A stretch of 34,065 bases of DNA from an uncultured Pelagibacteraceae bacterium (GTDB taxonomy: Bacteria; Pseudomonadota; Alphaproteobacteria; Pelagibacterales; Pelagibacteraceae), in contig CACGJS010000005.1 of NCBI GenBank assembly GCA_902573385.1, positions 1 through 34,065 of the forward strand, given 5' to 3'. The notes under the pieces were generated by a model. That model saw only the letters and a list, made by a program, of their open reading frames with translations. It searched no databases and was not told the origin of the DNA. Within the stretch, counting starts at the first letter, position 1, and every line of letters starts with the position of its first letter. Position numbers and translations under genes: made by a program. Shown here in pieces: positions 15,290-22,748 of this stretch.

Positions 15290-16717
15290 TTAAGCTTGTT
15301 CATATTTTTTCTGAATGCCCTCAACAAACAGGTTAATTTCATCTAAAAATTTAAGCTTTTCTTCATCTTTTTCATTGGTATATCTGTCTCTTAAATTATC
15401 ACACTCAAAATAAAATTCCTTACAAGTCCACCATTTCTCCTTGTTCTCACTAAGTATTCTTTCAGCTATTCCTCTTTTAATTATTTTAAACATTTCTGCT
15501 GGTAGTGTTTCTGGTGATTCTTGATATATTATTTTCTTACCAAAACTTACCATTCTTTCATCTTCGAATTTATCTAGTAAAACTAATTTATCTTTCCAAG
15601 AAGCTAAATGCCATTTTGGAAATAGAGCAATATCTTTTTGAGGTGTAAATTTTTTATAAATTGTTTCTTCAGCAAGTAAATCTATTTGAGATTCAAATTG
15701 TGCTTTTTCTTCCGCAGTTTCTCTTAGCGCTGTCAAAATATTTTGAGAAAATTTCTCATTACTATTCACCAATTTTGCACGTTCTTTTATTAAATCAGGA
15801 TCAAGTTTGCTATAAGGTTCTACTTGCATTCCATAGCTTGGATCTAAAATTATAGGAGCTTTATTTGAACGAATAGTTCTTAAAAACTTCAATTTTTTAA
15901 TAGCATTTTTTAATTCAGAAATTGACATATTGAATAATGGAGTTGGATCAATTTTAAGATCAAATGCCTGGCCCCATTGATAAACTGGATGAATACAAAA
16001 TTTTGGGTGAAGTGGAGCAACTACAAATCGATAATTATTACCAAAATGGTATTCAGCTAAAGTAAACATTTTTTTTGTTTTAAAGATTGTTTCAGTATCA
16101 CTTTTATTTGAAGTTTTTAAAAATGTATCCCAAGTTTGAGGTTGATTTTTTTTAATCAAACCTAATACTTTAACTGTTAGTTCAGCATCAAATAAGGCTG
16201 AGTGAGCACCACTAGATTCAAAGCCATTCATTCTAGCTAAAGACTCTAGCTTCATTACTGCATTACCTTTTGAATTTATCTCTGTTTTTAAAACGTTTTC
16301 ATCTACAGCATGGGCTCCTCTTGCTATATTTAAACCGTCATGTCTTTTATTAGGCGTAGCATTTGTAATATAAGGATACCTGATTCCCCTAAAAAATTCA
16401 TTTCTTATCATCTCATCATCAAAACCAATGTTTGACCAACCCATAAATATTGCTGGACTCCATTTTTTAAATATTGCCTCTAACTGTCCTAACATTTGAT
16501 AATGACTTAAATTTCCTTTAGTTAAGAGATCAACACTAGTTTTATTAACTATTAAGGCCATAGCTTGAGGTACTTCTCCTTCTGGTAATCTACATCTAAA
16601 GTTAAATCTATCTAATTCTTTAAAATTTTGATCAACTAAAATACCACCCACTTCAATAATGCTTCCCCAGGAAGTGTTAGCACTACTAGATTCTATGTCC
16701 CATATTACTAAATTCAT
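15290..16717 (-). CDS. sbcB: Exodeoxyribonuclease I (SbcB/ExoI)
   Basis: 475 aa, the same size as E. coli ExoI. The N-terminal DEDDh domain has DxE at Asp7/Glu9 (VIWDIESS), exo II at MGWSNIGFDDEMIRNEFFRG (residues 92-111), and exo III at GAHSALFDAE with His172 and Asp177. The SH3-like and helical C-terminal regions follow, including HPVYQWGQAFDL. ExoI degrades single-stranded DNA 3' to 5' and acts in recombination and mismatch repair. It sits one base after the next gene (the MGME1-like nuclease) and two genes after rmuC, forming a DNA-end-processing cluster. ExoI is best known from gammaproteobacteria. Confidence 0.9.
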   Translation of the reverse strand: MNLVIWDIESSSANTSWGSIIEVGGILVDQNFKELDRFNFRCRLPEGEVPQAMALIVNKTSVDLLTKGNLSHYQMLGQLEAIFKKWSPAIFMGWSNIGFDDEMIRNEFFRGIRYPYITNATPNKRHDGLNIARGAHAVDENVLKTEINSKGNAVMKLESLARMNGFESSGAHSALFDAELTVKVLGLIKKNQPQTWDTFLKTSNKSDTETIFKTKKMFTLAEYHFGNNYRFVVAPLHPKFCIHPVYQWGQAFDLKIDPTPLFNMSISELKNAIKKLKFLRTIRSNKAPIILDPSYGMQVEPYSKLDPDLIKERAKLVNSNEKFSQNILTALRETAEEKAQFESQIDLLAEETIYKKFTPQKDIALFPKWHLASWKDKLVLLDKFEDERMVSFGKKIIYQESPETLPAEMFKIIKRGIAERILSENKEKWWTCKEFYFECDNLRDRYTNEKDEEKLKFLDEINLFVEGIQKKYEQA

Positions 16718-16718
16718 A

Positions 16719-17408
16719 TTAATTCATATTCCTTTGTTGATAAAATTGTTCAACTTTTTCTAAAAACTTATTTTGATATTCTTCCAATTTTTTACCTTGA
16801 ATTCTAAAATCTTGAAATAAATTGTCTATCGTACAAAGTAAAACAATTCCCTGAGTAATTCTTGAATTATATACAACATTATGAGCTAATGAATAAGCTC
16901 CTAATTGTAAATAATAATCCTCAATCCACTCTTCTTTTTTAGGTTTGTTTGATTGTTTAAAATCTATAATTGTTTCTTGTCCCTCATAAACCCCACATGC
17001 ATCACAAGTTCCTGCATATTTTCCTGGATAATACAACGTTGCTTCTGTTCCCCAAATTTCTGATAGTTTATTTTTAATACCATGTTCAATAATTTCATCT
17101 GCCATTTTTTTTGATTTATTATTTTTCTCTTCTAATAACTCTAAATTTAATTGGCCTAGTAAATATTTTTCCAAAAAGGTATGCATAGAAGTTCCTCTAT
17201 TTGATGCTTCATTTTTAATTCTATTTGCTTCCGTCACTCCTACTCTTGCTTTCCAATTAGCAAGTGAAGCTTTTTTTTCTTCACTTTGAGTTGCTTGTAA
17301 TATGGATGTAACAGACGGAAGTTTTTCCTGGTTTACAGTATACATTCTTGAACCACTAACTGTTAATCTCATAGATTTTGGATATGAAAATTTATTATTC
17401 CACTGCAT
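16719..17408 (-). CDS. PD-(D/E)XK exonuclease resembling mitochondrial MGME1
   Basis: 229 aa from the ATG at 17408; a longer TTG start at 17477 is open but overlaps rmuC and adds no family-like sequence. Layout: KLPSVTSILQAT (about 29-40), a W-K-x-R helix, RGTSMHTFLE with His76, Glu122 before YYPGKYAGTCDACG with Asp136, and IIDFKQSNKPK with Asp149 and Lys151, then YYLQLGAYS. This is the RecB-like nuclease core. The LPSVT..., MHxxLE, L/C-D and IDxK order resembles human MGME1 and related cyanophage/pelagiphage nucleases. The likely substrate is single-stranded DNA or flaps. It lies between rmuC and sbcB. The nuclease fold is secure; the MGME1 relation is from memory of motif order. Confidence 0.8.
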   Translation of the reverse strand: MQWNNKFSYPKSMRLTVSGSRMYTVNQEKLPSVTSILQATQSEEKKASLANWKARVGVTEANRIKNEASNRGTSMHTFLEKYLLGQLNLELLEEKNNKSKKMADEIIEHGIKNKLSEIWGTEATLYYPGKYAGTCDACGVYEGQETIIDFKQSNKPKKEEWIEDYYLQLGAYSLAHNVVYNSRITQGIVLLCTIDNLFQDFRIQGKKLEEYQNKFLEKVEQFYQQRNMN

Positions 17409-17445
17409 ATAGTTTCTTATAAGCGGTATTGAAGAAAAAAAGAAA

Positions 17446-18543
17446 TTAATTTTTGGCTTGTTTTGAATGGTCAACAAATTTTTCTACATTTTCTGTTTGA
17501 ATAGCTTTTTCAATTTTTTCAGGATCTTTAATATTTTCCAAAGTTCTAGTAATTGATCTTGCATCTGTTCCAAACTTGTCAACTACACCCATTGCTTCTT
17601 CTAATTTTTTTCTTAAAATTATTACATTATCGAAATGTTTTGCAAATCTAGTACTGATTGTTTTTAAATGATTGTAAATTTCTGTAGCACCCTTTTGAAC
17701 TTTTAAAGAATGAAAGCCCATATACAATGATTGTAAGTAAGCAGATAAAGTATTAGGGCCACAAATTACAACTTTATATTTTTTCATTATCTCTTGAGTT
17801 AATAATTCTTTAGTACTTGGATCTTGGTACTCTGTTAATTCTTTATATAAACTTTCAGTTGGTGCATAAACAATTGCGAAGTCTGTAGTTTTTGGTGGCA
17901 CGATATATTTTTCTTTTACACTTTTAGCTTTATTTTTAAATGCTGTAGCTAATTTTGCTCTTGCATCAGCAACTGCTCTTTTATCATCAGCATCATAACC
18001 ATCGGTAATTGCTTTAAATTTTTCTAATGGAAAATGAGAATCAACTGGAACCATAACATCGCCTTGAAGTCTGATTGCGTATTCTACATTTTCACTTGTG
18101 TCCTCTTTCATCTTAACGTTTGTCATGAATTGAGAGGCAGGTAATAAATCTTTGATCAAAGCATCCAAACTAAACTCCGCTAGAACACCATATTTTTTAA
18201 CTCCTGCTAAAATTTTAGTAATTCCTTCTTGGCTCTGATTTAGTAATTGAACTTGTTGATTAAAATTTCCAACTTTTTCATCCACTTTTGTTAAAGCTTC
18301 TGTCATATCTTTGGTCACTCCAGTTGATAGAGCATTAAATGATGTGGACATTGAACCTAGGGAGGTATTGATAGTGGTATTTACACTATCTTTTAATTTA
18401 ACAATTTCTGCATTTAAATTCGCTATTTCTTCAGCCTCTTTATTTTCATCCTTATCTTTAGGCTTAAATCTTAAATTAAGATATAGAATGCCCAAAGTAG
18501 CACCAAGCAATATGATTAATATAATTAATAAAATAGTGTCCAT
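17446..18543 (-). CDS. rmuC: DNA recombination protein RmuC
   Basis: 365 aa. An N-terminal membrane helix (TILLIILIILLGATLGILYL, residues 3-22) is followed by a coiled-coil region (about 35-110). The RmuC nuclease-like core follows, with VDSHFPLEKFKAI, IVPPKTTDFAIVYAPTESLY, YKVVICGPNTLSAYLQSLYMG, and a C-terminal helical tail. RmuC limits inversions and recombination at short inverted repeats in E. coli; its biochemical activity is little known. It heads the rmuC-nuclease-sbcB group read toward trxA. The membrane anchor suggests action at the inner face of the membrane. Confidence 0.92.
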   Translation of the reverse strand: MDTILLIILIILLGATLGILYLNLRFKPKDKDENKEAEEIANLNAEIVKLKDSVNTTINTSLGSMSTSFNALSTGVTKDMTEALTKVDEKVGNFNQQVQLLNQSQEGITKILAGVKKYGVLAEFSLDALIKDLLPASQFMTNVKMKEDTSENVEYAIRLQGDVMVPVDSHFPLEKFKAITDGYDADDKRAVADARAKLATAFKNKAKSVKEKYIVPPKTTDFAIVYAPTESLYKELTEYQDPSTKELLTQEIMKKYKVVICGPNTLSAYLQSLYMGFHSLKVQKGATEIYNHLKTISTRFAKHFDNVIILRKKLEEAMGVVDKFGTDARSITRTLENIKDPEKIEKAIQTENVEKFVDHSKQAKN

Positions 18544-18609
18544 GATTCTTTTTATATTATTTTATAGTAAAAATTTGATTAATATATTTAATTATTTAAA
18601 AGTATCTCT

Positions 18610-18741
18610 ATGGAATTAGTCTTAATATTAAAAATGTTCTTTATTATTGGAGTTATTATTGCTGCTTATGCTATTTTAAGAAACCTTGATATTATTAAGA
18701 TTATCTTAGTTTATTTTAAAGACTTAATTCTTAGAAAGTAA
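18610..18741 (+). CDS. Possible 43-aa single-span membrane protein
   Basis: An ATG at 18610 opens 43 codons ending at TAA 18739-18741. The product starts MELVLILKMFFIIGVIIAAY and continues AILRNLDIIKIILVYFKDL, ending LILRK: one strongly hydrophobic helix with a basic end. It starts in the gap upstream of rmuC and runs convergently into the last 18 bases of hisG. No known family is recognised. Small hydrophobic frames can occur by chance in AT-rich DNA, so this is a candidate only. Confidence 0.35.
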   Translation: MELVLILKMFFIIGVIIAAYAILRNLDIIKIILVYFKDLILRK

Positions 18742-19413
18742 TTTAACTAATTTTTTAAGTAAGTTAATTTTTAGAGCTGATTTAGAAATCATCATACAGG
18801 CTTCAGATTTTAATATTTTACCATCTTTAAGAATTCGAAGATTATTAGCTCTTAAAGTTTCTCCAGTTGAGGTAATATCAGTTATAATCTCAGAGGAACC
18901 AGTAAAAGGATATGCCTCAGTCGCTCCTAAGCTACTTACAAGTTTAAATTGCGTAACTCCTTTAGAAAATAAAAATTCTCTTGTTAGGTTTGGATATTTT
19001 GTTGCAACTCTTAACCTTTTCTTTTTTTTATCCTTAAACTCAAAAGCAATTTCTTCTAAATCAGCAACGGTTTGAACATCAATCCAAGGATCTGGAATAG
19101 CAATAACTAAGTTTGCTTTTCCAAAATTATAGCTCTTAATTACATTTATTTTTTTTTGAATATTAATTTCACTTTCTTTTAATAAGTCATACCCTGAAAA
19201 ACCAAGATCTAAAGATCCATCACCAAGTCTTTCGACAATTTCTCTTGCGTGAAGATATAAAATCTTAATATTAGTTATATTTTTAATAGATCCTAATAAG
19301 TCTCTTTCTCCTCTTTCAGATATTAAATCTAATTTATTTTTTTTAAAAATTTCTAAAATACCTTTTTTAAGTCTACCTTTACTGGGTATTCCAATATTAA
19401 TTACATTTTTCAT
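18724..19413 (-). CDS. hisG: ATP phosphoribosyltransferase catalytic subunit (short form)
   Basis: 229 aa, the short HisG that lacks the C-terminal regulatory domain. GIPSKGRL at the start, RLGDGSLDLGFSGYDLL, RVATKYPNLTREFL, LGATEAYPFTG and the phosphate-binding EIITDITSTGETLRANNL fit HisG. It joins ATP and PRPP in the first step of histidine synthesis and needs HisZ, encoded just upstream with a 2-base gap. HisG, HisZ, HisS and tRNA-His lie in one transcriptional direction. Confidence 0.95.
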   Translation of the reverse strand: MKNVINIGIPSKGRLKKGILEIFKKNKLDLISERGERDLLGSIKNITNIKILYLHAREIVERLGDGSLDLGFSGYDLLKESEINIQKKINVIKSYNFGKANLVIAIPDPWIDVQTVADLEEIAFEFKDKKKKRLRVATKYPNLTREFLFSKGVTQFKLVSSLGATEAYPFTGSSEIITDITSTGETLRANNLRILKDGKILKSEACMMISKSALKINLLKKLVKLLSKN

Positions 19414-19415
19414 TA

Positions 19416-20468
19416 TTAATAATTTAAATTTAAAGCAGCTCCTACTGCTGGGACTTGTTTTTTTGATCCAAGGTCTGAGATTAAGTTATCGAATCTTCCA
19501 CCGTTACATATATTAATGTTTTTATATTTGGATTTAATATCAATTTTAAAAACCATACCTGTATAATATTCTAATTGACGCCCAAAAGATGTTGAAAACT
19601 CCACATTTAATTTTTGAGTTTTATTTAATGAAGTTGGAAAATATTTTTGATCAACAGCTAAATTAATCTTATTTTTTTTAAAGAAGGCATTAAGTTTTTC
19701 AGCAGCTTGGCCCATCGGACAGTTAATCTTTAAAAACTCTTTAATAATTTTTGATACATTTTTTCCTCGACTTGTTCTTCTTGGGTCTTTAATTTTATTA
19801 TCAAATCTCTTTAAAATTTCTTCAATTGATCGCCCAGCAACTACAGTTTGTTGTTTATCTTTTAACATTTTTGAATATCTTTTTTTATCAACTTCAACAA
19901 TTGTTGGATCAACATCAGAGTTAGTTTCTAATCTTTTTAATAAATCATTAAAATAATCTTCTCTCCAAAAGTGTCTCGAAAGCCTAAGTTTCCATCTTTT
20001 TGGAATATCTAACTTAGAAATTAATAAATTAAAAATCTCAACATTACCAATCTTCAAAGTTCCCTTTGAATAATTTAAATTTGATAAAGATTTTAAAGCA
20101 GTATTAATAATTTCTTTGTCATCATTTTTTTCGTCTTTAGAGCCAATTATTTCAAAACCGACTTGGTTTCTAATAATAGAATCTTTCTTATTATCTGATT
20201 TTCTATAAGCCTGACCACTATAAAATATCTTTTCCTTACCTTTTAAATTACCTTCTAAATATCTTAAGCATGATGCTATAGTTAGATCAGGTCTTAAACA
20301 AAGTTCACTACCATTTTGATCAATAAATGAGAAAATAAATTTTCTAAAACTCTCTCCTGATCTTTGTACAATATGGTCAGCTTCGATTACCGAGGGTAAA
20401 TCAATGTATTTAAACCCTTTAGACTTTACCGACCTAAGGATTTTTTCAGATAAATTTTTTAATTTCAT
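19416..20468 (-). CDS. hisZ: ATP phosphoribosyltransferase regulatory subunit HisZ
   Basis: 350 aa from the ATG at 20468 (a TTG one codon earlier is also open). It is a HisRS-like class II fold: FIDQNGSELCLRPDLTIASCLRYL resembles motif 2 surroundings, YRKSDNKKDSIIRNQVGFEIIG follows, and FGRQLEYYTGMVFKI and CNGGRFDNLISDLG are near the C-terminus. It lacks an anticodon-binding domain. HisZ forms a hetero-octamer with short HisG and carries histidine feedback. It overlaps the 3' end of hisS by 23 bases, which supports coupling. Confidence 0.92.
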   Translation of the reverse strand: MKLKNLSEKILRSVKSKGFKYIDLPSVIEADHIVQRSGESFRKFIFSFIDQNGSELCLRPDLTIASCLRYLEGNLKGKEKIFYSGQAYRKSDNKKDSIIRNQVGFEIIGSKDEKNDDKEIINTALKSLSNLNYSKGTLKIGNVEIFNLLISKLDIPKRWKLRLSRHFWREDYFNDLLKRLETNSDVDPTIVEVDKKRYSKMLKDKQQTVVAGRSIEEILKRFDNKIKDPRRTSRGKNVSKIIKEFLKINCPMGQAAEKLNAFFKKNKINLAVDQKYFPTSLNKTQKLNVEFSTSFGRQLEYYTGMVFKIDIKSKYKNINICNGGRFDNLISDLGSKKQVPAVGAALNLNY

Positions 20469-21843
20469 CAATTAATTTTTCTTTTGAAAATGTAACTTGA
20501 TTGTTTTTACCCTTAACACCTAAAAGGTTTTTTAAAGTAATTGTATTATCTTTAAATTCATTTTCGCCACATATGACTGCTACGGGACATTTTTTTTTAT
20601 TTGCATAAGTTAATTGCTTACCAAGATTTTTTTTACTATCTAAAAATATTTCAGATTCAATATCGTTATTTCTTAAAACTTTCAAAATTTCGTAATAATT
20701 TTTTAAGTATTTGTCATCCATTACACAAATAATTACAGGTTTTTTTTCATCTACCTTAATTTGATCCAGTTGCAGCATGGTAAATAAAAGTCGGTCTACT
20801 CCAATACTCATTCCAGTTCCTGGAATATCTATACCTTTAAATCTTGATATAAGTTTATTATATTGTCCACCCGAACAAATACTACCAATATCAACTTCTT
20901 TACCTTTATTGTTTTTTACTTTGAAATTTAAATTTGTTTCAACACAAAAACCATCATAATAAGCAAGACCTCTAACAATAGTAAAATTGGTTTTTATTTG
21001 GTCTATATAGTCACCATAACTTATAACTTCCAATAGATCTTTTAGCTCTTTAATTCCTTCTTGAGACAAAGGATTTTTTAAATTTTCTTTTAATTCTTTT
21101 AAATTTTTTACTTTTAAAAAATTAATAATTTGAGAGGCCTCATTATCTGTTAAATCTGCACCTTTAGTAACTGCTCCACTTCCGTCTACTCTTTCTTTTT
21201 TTAATAAATCTTCAACACCTTTTAAACCAAAGCCAGGCTTATCTAACTTATCTATCGCTCTCATAACCTTAATTTTTTTGTCCTCAGATATTTTTAAGTC
21301 TTCAATTAACCCTTGAACAATTTTTCTATTGCTAATGTTAACAACAAACTGATCTTTTTTTAATCCACAGGCGAGAAGCGTGCTAGCAATTAAATTACAA
21401 AGTTCAGCATTTGCTTGTGCGGGGTTAACATTGCCTACAATATCACAATCTGCTTGAGTAAATTCTCGGTATCTAGCATTACCTGCTTTTTCATTTCTAA
21501 ATACATTTTGAATTGCGTATCTCTTATAAGGTAAAGGTAATTCTTGATTATTTTGTGCAACAAATCTAGCTAATGGACTTGATAAATCATATCTAAGGGT
21601 AATATTTTTTTCTCCATCTTTAAATGAGAATACATCAGACATAGGATTACTATCATCATCTGCTAGAAATGATCCTATATTTTCGCTAATTTCAAATGAT
21701 GGAGTTTCAAGTGGCTCAAAACCAAACTTTAAAAAATTATTCTCAATAATATTAATTAACTTTTTTTTGAGAATTAATTTCTTATTCCATCTATCTTCAA
21801 AACCTGAGGGTAGCCCAGGGATTAATTTATTTTCTATTTTCAT
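20446..21843 (-). CDS. hisS: Histidyl-tRNA synthetase
   Basis: 465 aa from the ATG at 21843, six bases after the tRNA-His gene. The frame can be opened to 21876, but those codons read the tRNA-His T arm and acceptor stem, so that start is rejected. Class II core: TLRYDLSSPLARFV, motif 2 FRNEKAGNARYREFTQADCD, GLAYYDGFCVET, CSGGQYNKLI and motif 3 GTGMSIGVDRLLF, then an anticodon-binding domain. The motif 2 loop and AYYDGF differ from the E. coli type, as is known for alphaproteobacterial HisRS that charges tRNA-His without G-1. It is likely co-transcribed with tRNA-His, hisZ and hisG. Confidence 0.95.
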   Translation of the reverse strand: MKIENKLIPGLPSGFEDRWNKKLILKKKLINIIENNFLKFGFEPLETPSFEISENIGSFLADDDSNPMSDVFSFKDGEKNITLRYDLSSPLARFVAQNNQELPLPYKRYAIQNVFRNEKAGNARYREFTQADCDIVGNVNPAQANAELCNLIASTLLACGLKKDQFVVNISNRKIVQGLIEDLKISEDKKIKVMRAIDKLDKPGFGLKGVEDLLKKERVDGSGAVTKGADLTDNEASQIINFLKVKNLKELKENLKNPLSQEGIKELKDLLEVISYGDYIDQIKTNFTIVRGLAYYDGFCVETNLNFKVKNNKGKEVDIGSICSGGQYNKLISRFKGIDIPGTGMSIGVDRLLFTMLQLDQIKVDEKKPVIICVMDDKYLKNYYEILKVLRNNDIESEIFLDSKKNLGKQLTYANKKKCPVAVICGENEFKDNTITLKNLLGVKGKNNQVTFSKEKLIDEIKKFI

Positions 21844-21849
21844 TTTTTT

Positions 21850-21924
21850 TGGTACCCCCGCTTGGAATCGCACCAAAAACTAAAGTTCCACAAACTTCCG
21901 TGATAACTATTTCACCACAGGGGC
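21850..21924 (-). tRNA. tRNA-His (GTG)
   Basis: 75 nt with encoded CCA. Acceptor GCCCCTG pairs CGGGGGT (G1-U72 and U6-G67 wobbles). D stem GTGA/TCAC has the 8-nt loop AATAGTTA, and anticodon stem GAAGT/ACTTT has loop TTGTGGA (GTG). The variable region has 4 nt, and T stem TTTGG/CCAAG has loop TGCGATT. The discriminator is A73 and base -1 is T, so the bacterial G-1:C73 identity pair is absent, as known for many alphaproteobacteria. Position 18 is A and 55 is G. It sits six bases upstream of hisS. Confidence 0.93.
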
Positions 21925-21976
21925 ATTCATTGTTTTTATATTATTTTGTATGGATTTAAAATTATATTATAAATAA

Positions 21977-21994
21977 ATAGCTGCTAGCAGCTAT
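21977..21994. repeat. 18-bp perfect palindrome in the cspA/tRNA-His gap
   Basis: ATAGCTGCTAGCAGCTAT is identical to its reverse complement. It is the most GC-rich spot of the 226-bp region 21925-22150, which otherwise holds nothing clear. As RNA it could fold into a 7-bp stem with a CUAG loop. On the minus strand it is followed by ATTTATTTATAA, so it could be a weak terminator downstream of cspA. It could also be a dimeric regulator site some 50-70 bases upstream of tRNA-His. Neither role is shown. Confidence 0.6.
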
Positions 21995-22150
21995 GGAAAT
22001 GTTTTCTTTGAGTGCTTTTACTTATAATATATCTATTAATCATTGGGGCTCTTTTAACTATAAAAATATTTATTTGCAAGGTCAAAATTAATATTTTATT
22101 CGGCTAAATATAATTAGAAAAAATTCTAATATAATTGATGTAAAATTGAA

Positions 22151-22360
22151 TTATGACGTTTTTTTTAAGTTTACAGCTGAAGGGCCTTTTTCTCCTTCAG
22201 AGACTTCAAATGTTAATTCATCTCCCTCATTAAGAAACTTTAATCCTGCTTCCCTTGCAGCTGAAGCATGAACAAATACATCTTTTTCTTTATCTTCACG
22301 CTCAATAAAACCATAGCCCTTTTTTGAATTATACCATTTTACTTTTCCTTTTAAGCTCAT
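22151..22360 (-). CDS. Cold shock domain protein
   Basis: 69 aa from the ATG at 22360, preceded by a clear GAGAGGAAAA ribosome binding site. A longer frame to 22423 lacks family-like sequence. [16 protein letters not shown] (RNP1), DVFVHASA (RNP2) and GPSAVNLKK define the CspA fold, an RNA chaperone. It is monocistronic by context, lying between tRNA-Phe (91 bp upstream) and the tRNA-His region. The number of CspA-like paralogues in this genome is unknown, so no numbered symbol is given. Confidence 0.96.
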   Translation of the reverse strand: MSLKGKVKWYNSKKGYGFIEREDKEKDVFVHASAAREAGLKFLNEGDELTFEVSEGEKGPSAVNLKKTS

Positions 22361-22450
22361 TTTTCCTCTCTCTAAATTATTATATAAAAAATTATTAGAT
22401 TTTATTATCCTTTGCAAGATCAATTAAGTGTTGAAAATATTGCATGTGAG

Positions 22451-22525
22451 TGGTGCCTCGAGCATGATTCGCACATGCGACACAAGCCTTTTCAGGGCTC
22501 TGCTCTACTCCTGAGCTACCGAGGC
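22451..22525 (-). tRNA. tRNA-Phe (GAA)
   Basis: 75 nt with encoded CCA. Acceptor GCCTCGG/TCGAGGC. D stem GCTC/GAGC with loop AGGAGTA, anticodon stem GAGCC/GGCTT with loop CTGAAAA (GAA), variable GTGTC, and T stem GCATG/CATGC with loop TGCGAAT. As in tRNA-His here, position 18 is A and 55 is G (canonical loops would read AGTGGTA and TTCGAAT). The 5' end is only five bases after the infA stop codon, so it is probably cut from an infA transcript. Confidence 0.95.
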
Positions 22526-22530
22526 ATAAT

Positions 22531-22746
22531 TTATCCTCTAAAGATTATTCTTCCTTTAGTAAGATCATAAGGCGTTACTTCTACAGTAACACTATCACCT
22601 TGTAATACACGAATTCTATTTTTTCTTAACTTTCCCGCAGCATGAGCGGTTACAATATGATTGTTTTCTAATTGTACCCTAAACATAGCATTTGGTAATA
22701 AATCTATTACCTTGCCTTTAAATTCAAGTAAATCTTGCTTTGACAA
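22531..22746 (-). CDS. infA: Translation initiation factor IF-1
   Basis: 71 aa OB-fold protein: [20 protein letters not shown], then [19 protein letters not shown] and [16 protein letters not shown]. The start is TTG (MSKQDLLEF), matching the family N-terminus MSKEE/D. An AGGAG ribosome binding site lies inside the last codons of hisD, two bases separating the hisD stop from the TTG. IF-1 binds the A site during initiation. It is followed five bases later by tRNA-Phe. Confidence 0.96.
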   Translation of the reverse strand: MSKQDLLEFKGKVIDLLPNAMFRVQLENNHIVTAHAAGKLRKNRIRVLQGDSVTVEVTPYDLTKGRIIFRG

Positions 22747-22748
22747 AT

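Noticed and set aside
17409-17477. TTG start giving 23 more residues for the MGME1-like nuclease
   Set aside because: It overlaps rmuC, and the added sequence is not part of the nuclease core; the ATG at 17408 is favoured though not proved.
20469-20471. TTG start of hisZ one codon upstream
   Set aside because: The adjacent ATG at 20468 is the more likely initiator.
21844-21876. N-terminal extension of hisS (MVRFQAGVPKK)
   Set aside because: These codons translate the T arm and acceptor stem of tRNA-His. The next ATG at 21843 gives a family-like N-terminus.
21993-22091. 32-codon plus-strand frame (MEMFSLSAF...) in the cspA/tRNA-His gap
   Set aside because: It starts inside the palindrome, has no ribosome binding site and no protein-like pattern beyond chance.
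22361-22423. Longer start for the cold shock protein
   Set aside because: The extra 21 residues match nothing in the family, and GAGAGG lies directly before the inner ATG at 22360.
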